Below, piece by piece: positions 26,324 to 34,444 of a stretch of DNA of 64,000 bases. Origin of the DNA: Bacillota bacterium (GTDB lineage: Bacteria > Bacillota_I > Bacilli_A > Erysipelotrichales > Erysipelotrichaceae). Under the pieces are notes generated by a model. That model was not told where the DNA came from, made no database searches, and saw only the letters and a list, made by a program, of their open reading frames with translations. Position 1 is the first letter of the stretch. Each line of letters starts with the position of its first letter. The stretch spans positions 87,254 through 151,253 of the forward strand of contig JAEWFD010000045.1 of assembly GCA_023388995.1 (NCBI GenBank), written 5' to 3'. Position numbers and translations under genes: made by a program.

Positions 26324-27037
26324 TCACTTCATTCTTCGCGCAAAGTCGACAAATTTAAATTTATCAGGACGATGCCGTGATTCTGTAAACTGAAAGACCG
26401 TAGCATTCTCCAGGTAGGTAAGGCTCTTCACGCTGACCACCACATCAAATTGCTTCAGATGCAGATATTTGCGATCTTTTTCCGTCGCCGGCTGCACTGT
26501 AATTTCTTTCTTGGCAAACCCGATCTTCAAGCCCAGCTTCTGCTCGATATATTCATACAAAGAATCCTCTGCAATTTCCCTGGTAATCCCGGGAACAAGT
26601 TCGGCATTGAAATAATCGATATCATAAATGATTTTTTCATGATCTACCTGCCGCACACGCTCTACCTTGCAAATTGGTGTATCGGCACTTGCCTGCATCA
26701 AAGCTTGCATCTTATGATCAGAGCTGGATTCCTCCAGCACGATTACCATTGTTTTAATATCGTGACCCAGCATTGGTGCCAGTTCCTTAAAGCTGGTTAC
26801 GCCGGAAACCAGAAAATCAAACTTGCTGACATCCAATACCGTAGCTTCTTTGCCCCTTGATTTTTGGATGTAACCATTTTGTTCAAGCATTTGCAAGGAC
26901 TTGCGAATGGTATCCCGCGACACTTGATAGGCTGCCATCAACTCACTTTCGGAGGGTAGCTTGTCATTTGCCTTATATTCTTTTGCTTCAATTGCTGCTA
27001 CTAAATTAGAGTAAATTGTCAGGTATTTGCTTTCCAC
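26324..27037 (-). CDS. treR: Trehalose operon repressor TreR (GntR family)
   Basis: GntR/HutC-type repressor; trehalose-6-phosphate should release it from DNA. An N-terminal winged helix (LPSESELMAAYQVSRDTIRK, about residues 27-46) and a UTRA ligand domain. The frame extends upstream, but the likely start is the GTG at 27037 (ESKYLTIYSNLVAAIE after it), giving 237 residues, the usual length; GGTGAT lies four bases before it. Ends in its own terminator; the operator lies 84 bases downstream in front of treP. Confidence 0.88.
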   Translation of the reverse strand: MESKYLTIYSNLVAAIEAKEYKANDKLPSESELMAAYQVSRDTIRKSLQMLEQNGYIQKSRGKEATVLDVSKFDFLVSGVTSFKELAPMLGHDIKTMVIVLEESSSDHKMQALMQASADTPICKVERVRQVDHEKIIYDIDYFNAELVPGITREIAEDSLYEYIEQKLGLKIGFAKKEITVQPATEKDRKYLHLKQFDVVVSVKSLTYLENATVFQFTESRHRPDKFKFVDFARRMK

Positions 27038-27116
27038 GATTATCACCACGTATATTCTACCACTAGATAATGAAAAATGGATGCATGAATTGCTTCTTTT
27101 GTACAATCTTATTCAC

Positions 27117-27139
27117 AAAAAAAGGCAGCAGCCTTTTTT
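27117..27139. terminator. Bidirectional-type hairpin after dapA
   Basis: AAAAAAAGGC, loop AGCA, GCCTTTTTT; overlaps the dapA stop. T tracts occur in both directions, but only the minus strand has an upstream gene. Confidence 0.8.
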
Positions 27140-28007
27140 ATCGTTTGTCTTGCATTCCTTCCTGAACCATTTGTTTATGTGCTGCGGTTAATTCAACGAG
27201 CGGCAAGCGCACATAAGGTTCACAGCACCCCAAAAGATGCATTGCATATTTAATTGGAACCGGTGAACTCTCGCAAAACAGCAGTTTTGTTTTTTCTTTT
27301 AATTGCAGATCAATCTTCGTATGTTCTGTTCCCTGGCGATATCCGGCAATCACTTCTTTGATTTCATCACCATAAACATGGGAGATCACCGAGACAATGC
27401 CATCCATGCCGCTGCGAAGTCCCTCCAGCAACATGCCATCTTCACCGCTGTAGATGGCAAACGGCTTTTTGATTTGCTCTTTGATGAACGGAATTGGAGC
27501 TAAATCCGAGGATGCATACTTATATGCCACAATATTCGGACAATCATTTCCTAGACGAATGATCGTTTCCGGCTCAATCACAACACCGCACCGGGAAGGA
27601 ACCGTATAAATCATCACTGGCAAGGTCATCTGATCGGCAATGGTTTTCATATGCTGGTAGATGCCCTCTTGCTGCGGCTTGTTGTAGTAAGGAGCAACAA
27701 TCATAATGCCGTCGACATGAGCAGATTGCGCCATTTTCGCATATTGCAGAGTCTGAGCAGTATCATTGGTCCCCACACCCGCATAAACCGGTACTCTGCC
27801 GTTCACATACCGCATGATGAAATGGTATAGCATCAATCGCTCATCCTTGGTTAAAGTTGCTGATTCAGCTGTGGTTCCAAGCATAACCAAGCCATCGCTG
27901 GAATGGGCAATCAAATGATCCAGAATCAGTTTCAAGGCAGCAAAATCAATGGTATTTTCCTTTGTAAACGGCGTGATTACCGCCGTCATCACTTGGTGGT
28001 CCAGCAT
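27138..28007 (-). CDS. dapA: Dihydrodipicolinate synthase family protein
   Basis: Condenses pyruvate with aspartate semialdehyde to the precursor of lysine and dipicolinate. 289 residues, TIM-barrel family. The Schiff-base lysine is Lys163 (VAYKYASSD), with Tyr134 (YTVPSRCG) and GTTAES at 44-49. These deviate from the usual YNVPxRTG, GIKEA and GTTGES, so a specialised paralog or another family lyase is possible. Position right after dpaA-dpaB supports a role in spore dipicolinate. Starts two bases after the dpaB stop, with only a poor ribosome site. Confidence 0.82.
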   Translation of the reverse strand: MLDHQVMTAVITPFTKENTIDFAALKLILDHLIAHSSDGLVMLGTTAESATLTKDERLMLYHFIMRYVNGRVPVYAGVGTNDTAQTLQYAKMAQSAHVDGIMIVAPYYNKPQQEGIYQHMKTIADQMTLPVMIYTVPSRCGVVIEPETIIRLGNDCPNIVAYKYASSDLAPIPFIKEQIKKPFAIYSGEDGMLLEGLRSGMDGIVSVISHVYGDEIKEVIAGYRQGTEHTKIDLQLKEKTKLLFCESSPVPIKYAMHLLGCCEPYVRLPLVELTAAHKQMVQEGMQDKR

Positions 28008-28009
28008 AA

Positions 28010-28594
28010 TTATTTACCGATCGGAGCAAGCAGAACCGGCTGCACTTGTTTGCCCACCAGTGCGTGGACAATCGCCGCATCTACTTGATCCCAATCACAA
28101 ACCAAGCTATTTGGCTTGTTGTTGTAATCATCTTGCCGAAGCGGAATCATATAAATATTCTTGGCATTCATCATACTCATAATATTCATTCCTGAAATAC
28201 CTAAGCCATCATTGGTAGATACCCCAAAGATAACCGGTTTTTGATTGCGCAGCATTCCTTTGGCACCCATGAGTACTGCTGTATCATAGATCCCGTGTGT
28301 AAACTTCCCTAGCGAGGTAGCCGTCATCGGCGCTACTACCATCGCCTTGATATCGCTGTTCATCACAAACATTTCTGCTTCTTGAATTGTCGTAATCACA
28401 CCTTTGCCGGTGATTCGTTCCAATAGTTCCAAAAAGTCTGCAGCACTTCCATACCGCGTATCCATGCTGCGCACGCTGTCACTCACAACTGCTGTCATAT
28501 CGTAGCGGTCTTGCAATCGTTCCATCATATGGATGACTTCCTGATGATTGCAGAAGGAACCGGTAATACCAAATGCCAGTTTCACTTTATCCAA
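28010..28594 (-). CDS. dpaB: Dipicolinate synthase subunit B
   Basis: Flavoprotein-fold subunit (SpoVFB) of the enzyme making dipicolinic acid in the mother cell. 194 residues with the N-terminal FGITGSFCNHQEVI segment and PMTATSLGKFTHGIYDT in the middle. The start codon is TTG (28592-28594) with AAAGGAGATG upstream; it overlaps the dpaA end by eight bases. Confidence 0.93.
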   Translation of the reverse strand: MDKVKLAFGITGSFCNHQEVIHMMERLQDRYDMTAVVSDSVRSMDTRYGSAADFLELLERITGKGVITTIQEAEMFVMNSDIKAMVVAPMTATSLGKFTHGIYDTAVLMGAKGMLRNQKPVIFGVSTNDGLGISGMNIMSMMNAKNIYMIPLRQDDYNNKPNSLVCDWDQVDAAIVHALVGKQVQPVLLAPIGK

Positions 28595-29381
28595 GCGAGC
28601 TCATCTCCTTTTCTATCGCTTTCGCTATGATTTCACCTGCTGATACAGGTGTATATATGGCTGGTAAAGTAGGGGCCACAATGCATTTGACACCATACTT
28701 CTCACATGCCTGTACATCAATGCCTCCTGGTCTGGAAGCCAGATCCAGAAACAGCGGTTTATGCGATAGGGATGCAATCATTGTTTCATCAATCACCATT
28801 GCCGGTGCCGTATTGATTACAACATCACTGAACTTCGTTTTTTGTTTCCATGTTTCGTAAGCTTCTTGCGGCATATCTTCCTGCTCATCCACACTCCTGC
28901 GAATCACGCATACAGGGGCTTGCAATCCACGCAAGAACGCAGCGATATGTTTCCCGCAATGCCCATAGCCGATGATATCGAATGTTACCTCACGAATACC
29001 CTGTTCAATATGATCCAGGATATAAGCGAGCACCCCCTGAGCCGTGAGCAATGCATTGGCTTCAATCACATCTTCTTGTTCCATGAGATAAATTATCTTG
29101 CGATTCCATGTCTTTAGTGTTTCATTATAAATACCCGTGAACAAGAGTGCATCCGGTTTCAGCTGCTGATAATGATCCTGAAAACGCAATTCACCTGAAG
29201 GGATCGCAATAGAATGGTGAGAATCAATTCCGCGCACAGGTAAAACAAGGGCATCCAGTTGGCTTAAATATTGCAAATCATGCTGCTCGGCAAGCCTGAT
29301 AACAACATATCCGCTTCTTTCCAACCGATCTGCACAGATCTTCTGCCGGCGATCCAGCATAACCACACCTATCGTTTTCAT
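28587..29381 (-). CDS. dpaA: Dipicolinate synthase subunit A
   Basis: NAD(P)-binding subunit (SpoVFA) that oxidises dihydrodipicolinate to dipicolinate for spore core dehydration. 264 residues with a Rossmann motif (IIGYGHCGKHIAAFLRG). A GTG three codons earlier would sit on top of the Shine-Dalgarno GGGAGTGG, so the ATG at 29381 is chosen. First gene of dpaA-dpaB-dapA; a sigma-E/K-type promoter lies just upstream. Confidence 0.93.
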   Translation of the reverse strand: MKTIGVVMLDRRQKICADRLERSGYVVIRLAEQHDLQYLSQLDALVLPVRGIDSHHSIAIPSGELRFQDHYQQLKPDALLFTGIYNETLKTWNRKIIYLMEQEDVIEANALLTAQGVLAYILDHIEQGIREVTFDIIGYGHCGKHIAAFLRGLQAPVCVIRRSVDEQEDMPQEAYETWKQKTKFSDVVINTAPAMVIDETMIASLSHKPLFLDLASRPGGIDVQACEKYGVKCIVAPTLPAIYTPVSAGEIIAKAIEKEMSSLG

Positions 29382-29403
29382 CGTATCCACTCCCTATCAA
29401 TGC

Positions 29404-29434
29404 TATTGTATGAGCCAGGAAATAGGGGGTATGG
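29404..29434 (-). promoter_or_regulatory. Mother-cell (sigma-E/sigma-K type) promoter of dpaA-dpaB-dapA
   Basis: On the minus strand CCATACC (29428-29434), a 15-base spacer and CATACAAT (29405-29412) followed by A. The -10 equals the sigma-E consensus and also fits sigma-K CATAnnnTA. It lies 23 bases before the dpaA start. Confidence 0.65.
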
Positions 29435-29444
29435 GCATCCAAAA

Positions 29445-29466
29445 GAAAAAGACCCTTGCGGGTCTT
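29445..29466 (-). terminator. Terminator of pnp
   Basis: AAGACCC, loop GCAA, GGGTCTT, then TTTC on the minus strand, six bases after the pnp stop. Confidence 0.85.
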
Positions 29467-29471
29467 AAACG

Positions 29472-31649
29472 TTATTCTTGTGGTTTATGATCTCTTCTGA
29501 AAGGAGGTTTTTTCCGCTCTTCTTTCTTTGGTTCTACATAACCTTCCGGTTTTGGAAGCAAATCTTTGCGGGAAACATTAATACGACCTTTTTCATCGAT
29601 CTCCGTTACAACAACACGAACTGTATCACCAAGTTTCAATACATCTTCTACTTTTTCAACACGTTCGTAAGCAATCTTGGAAACATGCAATAACCCGTCT
29701 GTACCATTGAACAGGGAAACAAAGGCACCGAATTTTTCAATGCGGACAACCTTGCCTTCATAGATTTCACCGACTTGCGCAACTCTGACGATCGCTTCAA
29801 TTAAGCTTGCAGCTTTTTGAATTGCAGCTTTGTCCTGGTGATAGATAATGACACGTCCATCATCCTCAATATCAATTTTGACATTATCGGATTCGGCAAT
29901 AATCTGGTTGATCATCTTGCCAGCAGGCCCGATAACTTCGCGGATCTTATCAACCGGAATAACCATCTTATGAATCTTAGGAGCATACTTGGAAACATCT
30001 TCTCTTGGCGCAGCAATACATGCATTCATCACATCCAAGATCTGCATTCTTCCTTGTTTTGCTTGCTGAAGTGCTTCTCTCATAATTTCTTCGCTTAAAC
30101 CGGAGATTTTGATATCCATTTGCAATGCGCAAATTCCTTCCGAGGTTCCGGCTACTTTAAAGTCCATATCCCCTTCATGGTCTTCCATCCCTTGAATATC
30201 AGTCAGAATTGTGTAATAATCGCCTTCTTTGATCAAGCCCATTGCAATTCCGGCAACCGGTGCCTTGATTGGAACACCTGCCGCCATCAATGCCATTGAT
30301 GATGCACAAATAGAAGCTTGGGAACTGGAACCATTTGATTCCAATGTTTCACTGACCACCCGAATGGCATATGGGAATACTTCTTCATTTGGAATCACTT
30401 GAAGCAAGGCTTTTTCACCCAATGCTCCATGCCCGATTTCGCGGCGTCCTGGAGAACCCATGCGTCCTACTTCACCAACGGAGAACGGAGGGAAGTTGTA
30501 GTGATGCATAAAGCGTTTGTTTTCCACTTCTGTCAAATCATCTACGATTTGGATATCACCCATTGCCCCAAGCGTACAGTTGGACATAACTTGTGTTTCA
30601 CCGCGGGTGAACAAGGCATTTCCGTGTACTCTAGGCAGCAAATCAATTTGAGCATCCAGCGCACGCAGTTCATCGACTTTGCGGCCATCCGGACGAATTT
30701 TATCTACTGTAATCAAACGACGCATTTCTTCTTTGACACATTCGTGGCAAATATCTTTTGCATGCTTGACTGTTTTTGCTTTTGTTTTTTCATCTGCATA
30801 GTCTTTTGTTTCATAAGCAGCAGCCGTTTCCGCAATGATTTCATCAATTGTACCATAGCGCAGCAATTTTTCTTTAATGCGCATTGCTTCTTTGATGCGC
30901 ACTTCTACCATTGCTCTGACATCGGCACGCAGTTGGGCATCAATTTCAGCCAGCACAATAGCCATTTTCGGCTTTGCTAGCACTTGCGCAATTTGTTTTT
31001 GGAACGCACAAAGCTGCTTGATGTAATGGTGTCCGAACATAATCGCTTCCAGCATTGCATCTTCACTTACTTCTTGTGCACTTGCTTCGACCATGTTCAC
31101 TGCATCTTCCGTACCGGCTATGGACAAGTGGATATCGGATTTTTCCAATTCCTCTGCTGTTGGGTTAATAATGTATTCCCCATCAACACGTCCTACAATC
31201 ACACCGGCAATCGGTCCATTGAACGGAATATCAGAAATGCAAAGTGCCAAAGAAGCACCAAACATTGCTGTCATTTCCGGCGTGCAATCCTGATTCACCG
31301 ATAGCACCGTATTGACTACCTGAACTTCATTGCGGAATCCATCCGCAAACAAAGGCCGAATCGGACGGTCAATCATCCGTGCTGTCAAAGTCGCATGCTC
31401 ACTTGGTCTGCCTTCTCTTCTTAAAAATCCACCAGGAATCTTACCTACGGAATACAATTTTTCCTCAAACGTTACTGTTAATGGGAAAAAATCAATGTCC
31501 TTCGCTACTTTACTAGCTGTAGCAGCAGATAAAACGACTGTATCTTCATATCTAACCAATACGGAACCGCCTGCTTGTTTGGCGATTTCTCCGCTCTCAA
31601 CGGTTAGATTTCTTCCGCAAAACTCCAACTGAAATACTTGTTTTGCCAT
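29472..31649 (-). CDS. pnp: Polyribonucleotide nucleotidyltransferase
   Basis: 3'-to-5' phosphorolytic exoribonuclease of mRNA decay. 725 residues: two RNase PH-like domains around a helical domain, then a KH domain (KIREVIGPAGKMINQI) and an S1 domain (GEIYEGKVVRIEKFGAFVSL), ending in a basic tail. An earlier in-frame GTG overlaps the Shine-Dalgarno AGAGGTG, so the ATG at 31649 is the start. Downstream of rpsO as in most Firmicutes, but a hairpin separates them. Confidence 0.95.
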   Translation of the reverse strand: MAKQVFQLEFCGRNLTVESGEIAKQAGGSVLVRYEDTVVLSAATASKVAKDIDFFPLTVTFEEKLYSVGKIPGGFLRREGRPSEHATLTARMIDRPIRPLFADGFRNEVQVVNTVLSVNQDCTPEMTAMFGASLALCISDIPFNGPIAGVIVGRVDGEYIINPTAEELEKSDIHLSIAGTEDAVNMVEASAQEVSEDAMLEAIMFGHHYIKQLCAFQKQIAQVLAKPKMAIVLAEIDAQLRADVRAMVEVRIKEAMRIKEKLLRYGTIDEIIAETAAAYETKDYADEKTKAKTVKHAKDICHECVKEEMRRLITVDKIRPDGRKVDELRALDAQIDLLPRVHGNALFTRGETQVMSNCTLGAMGDIQIVDDLTEVENKRFMHHYNFPPFSVGEVGRMGSPGRREIGHGALGEKALLQVIPNEEVFPYAIRVVSETLESNGSSSQASICASSMALMAAGVPIKAPVAGIAMGLIKEGDYYTILTDIQGMEDHEGDMDFKVAGTSEGICALQMDIKISGLSEEIMREALQQAKQGRMQILDVMNACIAAPREDVSKYAPKIHKMVIPVDKIREVIGPAGKMINQIIAESDNVKIDIEDDGRVIIYHQDKAAIQKAASLIEAIVRVAQVGEIYEGKVVRIEKFGAFVSLFNGTDGLLHVSKIAYERVEKVEDVLKLGDTVRVVVTEIDEKGRINVSRKDLLPKPEGYVEPKKEERKKPPFRRDHKPQE

Positions 31650-31748
31650 CGCTATCACCTCTTAATTTTCATATCTCAAGTATTTTACCACATTCTTCTA
31701 TAAAAAAGTAAAAAAACAACAAAAATTGCTTGAAATTGCAAGAGTATG

Positions 31749-31781
31749 TGCCTTTCGGCACAAAAAAACAGCCGAAGCTGC
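31749..31781 (-). terminator. Two successive hairpins after rpsO
   Basis: On the minus strand GCAGC-TTCG-GCTGT is followed by TTTTTT (31762-31781), then GTGCC-GAAAG-GCAC (31749-31762). The first is a terminator or attenuator between rpsO and pnp; the second could be a processing site in the pnp leader. Confidence 0.75.
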
Positions 31782-31787
31782 TTTTCC

Positions 31788-32054
31788 TTATTTTCTTAAT
31801 CCTAAACGTTCAACCAAAGTACGGTAACGATTTACATCATTATTGCGTAAATAAGTCATCAAATCGCGGCGACGACCAACTTTTTGCATCAATCCACGCA
31901 AAGAAGCATAGTCTTTCTTATGGCTCTTCAAGTGTTCGTTCAAACGGTTGATTTCTTCAGTCAATACAGCAACTTGTACTTCTACGCTTCCTGTATCTCC
32001 TTCTTGGCGAGCATATGCTTGCATGATCGCTTGTTTTTCGTTTTTTGTCAGCAT
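31788..32054 (-). CDS. rpsO: 30S ribosomal protein S15
   Basis: 88-residue small-subunit protein that binds 16S rRNA early in assembly. Typical S15 sequence: MLTKNEKQAIMQAYARQEGD, then HLKSHKKDYASLRGL and a C-terminal YRTLVERLGLRK. Preceded by a long leader with a good sigma-A promoter. Confidence 0.97.
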   Translation of the reverse strand: MLTKNEKQAIMQAYARQEGDTGSVEVQVAVLTEEINRLNEHLKSHKKDYASLRGLMQKVGRRRDLMTYLRNNDVNRYRTLVERLGLRK

Positions 32055-32131
32055 TGTTTTTACCCTTTCATGTGTTAGTCCCGATTAACCAAGTGAGCAG
32101 GCAAGGGGCTCAGACTCCCTAGATAAACGGC
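32055..32131 (-). promoter_or_regulatory. rpsO 5' leader, probable S15 autoregulatory element
   Basis: The 77-base leader between promoter and rpsO start contains GAGCC...GGCTC-type complementary stretches and GGGACTAACACATG close to the start. S15 commonly represses its own mRNA through leader structure. Inferred from position and pairing; the specific Rfam class was not verified. Confidence 0.45.
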
Positions 32132-32137
32132 TCAATC

Positions 32138-32166
32138 ATAATACCACAAAGTAGCAGCAGAAGCAA
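32138..32166 (-). promoter_or_regulatory. Sigma-A promoter of rpsO
   Basis: TTGCTT at 32161-32166, 17-base spacer, TATTAT at 32138-32143 on the minus strand, preceded by TGG (extended -10). Confidence 0.75.
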
Positions 32167-32229
32167 GAATATTCTTTCTTTTCAGTTAATATATCCGGCT
32201 TTAAATTCCGGAGCATCTGCTTTATGCGG

Positions 32230-32251
32230 GACTTGCATCTTTATGCAAGTC
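32230..32251 (-). terminator. Strong hairpin after yqeY
   Basis: GACTTGCAT, loop AAAG, ATGCAAGTC on the minus strand directly after the yqeY stop. There is no T tract, so it may protect the 3' end rather than terminate. Confidence 0.45.
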
Positions 32252-32253
32252 TT

Positions 32254-32694
32254 TTACAGCAATTCACCTAGCGCCACATTAACCGTTTTGCCGTCACTTT
32301 TGCCTTTTAATGCTTCCATTGCTTTTTTGATGATAACACCCTTGTTCTTGACATTTAATTCCAGCTGTTCTGCTTCAACCATCGCTAAAATAGCCTGCTT
32401 TACTTCTTCAAGTGTCATTTGCTTAGGCAAATATCCTTCCAAAATCGCAATTTTCTGCTGCTCCAAGGTAATCAGATCTTCCCGGTTTGCAGGTGTTGCT
32501 TCTAAGGCATCTCTTGTTTGTTTCAGTTCTTTTTGAATAATAGTCAAAGCATCGTCATCAGTCAGCGGTGCATGACTTTCCTTTTCTTTCAAAATCATTG
32601 CTGCAATCAATAAGCTGAGGACACCGTTTTTAATTGTTTCCTTATTTTTATATGCTTCCATTTTTTCTTTTCGTAATTGATCTAACATGCTCAT
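32254..32694 (-). CDS. yqeY: GatB/YqeY domain protein
   Basis: 146-residue protein homologous to the C-terminal tRNA-contacting domain of GatB (PANREDLITLEQQKIAILEGYLPKQ is split between helices). Function in bacteria is unproven; a tRNA-related role is inferred from the domain. ATG with AGTAGGGA upstream. Divergent from the plus-strand oxidoreductase gene. Confidence 0.88.
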   Translation of the reverse strand: MSMLDQLRKEKMEAYKNKETIKNGVLSLLIAAMILKEKESHAPLTDDDALTIIQKELKQTRDALEATPANREDLITLEQQKIAILEGYLPKQMTLEEVKQAILAMVEAEQLELNVKNKGVIIKKAMEALKGKSDGKTVNVALGELL

Positions 32695-32787
32695 ATAAAA
32701 TCCCTACTTTCTATTTTAATATTATAGCGCAAAACTATGTTTCTGAACACAAAATCGCCTAAAAGTTCGCACCTGTTGATCCAAACC

Positions 32788-32816
32788 TTAACTTTTTGCA
32801 CAACATCCAGTATAAT
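32788..32816 (+). promoter_or_regulatory. Sigma-A promoter of the HIBADH-family gene
   Basis: TTAACT at 32788-32793, 17-base spacer, TATAAT at 32811-32816; 19 bases before the start codon at 32836. Confidence 0.75.
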
Positions 32817-32835
32817 AAACAACAGAGGTGATTTT

Positions 32836-33705
32836 ATGAAAACAATAGCTTGGATCGGTACCGGCGTAATGGGCGCTGCCATGGCACGCCATTTAAAAAA
32901 CCAAGGACATATCGTATATGCCTATAACAGAACAGCAGCAAAAGCAAAAGCATTGGAGGAATATGGCATCGTCGCTTGTCCTACAATCGCGCAAACCGTG
33001 AAAGATGCGGATGTGATTTTTACCATGGTTGGCTTCCCCAGCGATGTAAAAGAAGTTTTTTATGGTGAAGAAGGAATCTTTGACCATGCAAAGCGCGGTG
33101 CCATTGTCATCGACATGACTACATCTTCACCAGTTCTTGCAAAACAATTGTTTGATGATGGAGCAAAAAAAGATATTTCAGTATTGGATGCTCCCGTCAG
33201 CGGAGGTGATGTCGGAGCGCGAAATGCCACGCTTTCCATCATGGTCGGCGGTGATGAGGCAATCTATCAGCAAGTTGTGCCCCTGTTTGAAGCCTTGGGC
33301 AAAAATATCAATTACATGGGATCTTCCGGATGCGGGCAGCATACCAAAATGGCGAACCAAATTGCCGTTGCCGGTGCAACTGCCGCAATGAGCGAAGCCA
33401 TTGTTTATGCCCAAGCAGTTGGCTTGAATCCTGCCAAGATGCTTGCAGCAATCTCCAGCGGTGCAGCAGGAAGCTGGCAGTTAACCAACAGTGCTCCACG
33501 GGTGTTGAATCAAGATTTTGCACCTGGCTTTTTCATCAAGCATTTTGTGAAGGATATGAAGATCGCCAAAGAAAGCATCGAGCACCATAACATCAACTTG
33601 GATATGTTGAATACGGTTTGTGCCATGTATGAAGCATTGATGCGTGACGGCTTTGAAAACGATGGTACGCAAGCATTGATTCAGTACTATCGAAACGAAG
33701 CATAG
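32836..33705 (+). CDS. NAD(P)-dependent beta-hydroxyacid dehydrogenase (HIBADH family)
   Basis: 289-residue dehydrogenase like 3-hydroxyisobutyrate dehydrogenase or tartronate semialdehyde reductase. Rossmann motif GTGVMG (8-13), family signature DAPVSGG (118-124) and catalytic Lys171 (GQHTKMANQ). Start ATG at 32836 has AGAGGTGA upstream; upstream in-frame codons lie before the transcript start. Followed by a GNAT gene after 35 bases. Substrate not determinable. Confidence 0.88.
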   Translation: MKTIAWIGTGVMGAAMARHLKNQGHIVYAYNRTAAKAKALEEYGIVACPTIAQTVKDADVIFTMVGFPSDVKEVFYGEEGIFDHAKRGAIVIDMTTSSPVLAKQLFDDGAKKDISVLDAPVSGGDVGARNATLSIMVGGDEAIYQQVVPLFEALGKNINYMGSSGCGQHTKMANQIAVAGATAAMSEAIVYAQAVGLNPAKMLAAISSGAAGSWQLTNSAPRVLNQDFAPGFFIKHFVKDMKIAKESIEHHNINLDMLNTVCAMYEALMRDGFENDGTQALIQYYRNEA

Positions 33706-33740
33706 TAGATCTGCTGCTATGCAGAAGACAGGAGAACAAT

Positions 33741-34298
33741 ATGGACGTTCCTATTGATGTAACCACTACTGTAATTGAAACGGAACGCTTGTTGCTGCGC
33801 GCTTGGGAAGAACGTGACCTGGCAGATTTCTTTGCTTATGCATCTGTTCCCGGCGTCGGTGAGATGGCCGGCTGGCCAGCGCATCAAACAATCGAAGAAA
33901 CAAGCAATATCTTAGCAATGTTCCGCGCCGGCAAAAGTGTTTTCGCCATCGTTCACAAACAGGACAACAAAGTGATTGGCTCTTTGGGCTTGCACCAATC
34001 ATGGGCCAATGAAGCCACCGAATATATGCACTTGTATGCCAAAGAAATCGGCTATGTGCTGTCCAAATCCTACTGGGGACACGGTTTAATGCCGGAAGCA
34101 GTACATGCCGTAATCGATTATTATTTCAAGCATTCCCCGATCAATGCCTTCACATGCGGACACTTCTGTTCCAACAGCCAATCCCAGCGTGTGATCGAGA
34201 AATGCGGCTTTCAGTTTGTGGAACAAAGTACTTACTTTGCTGCCATGCTGAAACAAACCTTTGAGGACAGAAAATACATTCTTTTGAAAGAGAACTAA
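33741..34298 (+). CDS. GNAT family N-acetyltransferase (RimJ/RimL-like)
   Basis: 185 residues. Starts with the typical ETERLLLRAWEERDLADFF and has the acetyl-CoA-binding region (EIGYVLSKSYWGHGLMPEAV). Target unknown; related proteins acetylate ribosomal or other protein N-termini or small molecules. RBS AGGAGA. Second gene of the plus-strand pair, ended by the next terminator. Confidence 0.85.
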   Translation: MDVPIDVTTTVIETERLLLRAWEERDLADFFAYASVPGVGEMAGWPAHQTIEETSNILAMFRAGKSVFAIVHKQDNKVIGSLGLHQSWANEATEYMHLYAKEIGYVLSKSYWGHGLMPEAVHAVIDYYFKHSPINAFTCGHFCSNSQSQRVIEKCGFQFVEQSTYFAAMLKQTFEDRKYILLKEN

Positions 34299-34323
34299 AC
34301 GGATCTGCGGTATCCGTTTTTTT
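34297..34323 (+). terminator. Terminator of the plus-strand GNAT gene
   Basis: AAACGGAT, loop CTGCGGT, ATCCGTTT and a T tract. Confidence 0.88.
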
Positions 34324-34328
34324 ATGCT

Positions 34329-34350
34329 AAAAAAGAGCCTTTCGGCTCTT
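34329..34350 (-). terminator. Terminator downstream of hemW
   Basis: AAGAGCC, loop GAAA, GGCTCTT, then TTTT on the minus strand. It lies about 95 bases after the hemW stop, with nothing recognisable between. Confidence 0.75.
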
Positions 34351-34444
34351 TGAACATGATGCATTGATGCATATTGTTCCTATCGGGCAATATACGGTAC
34401 GCCATGTCTGATTTTAGTATGATCCCTATTGGCATCTTTATGCA

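Noticed and set aside
30399..30980. 193-codon Phe/Cys-rich frame opposite pnp
   Set aside because: Reverse complement of a conserved gene; no family pattern and no ribosome site.
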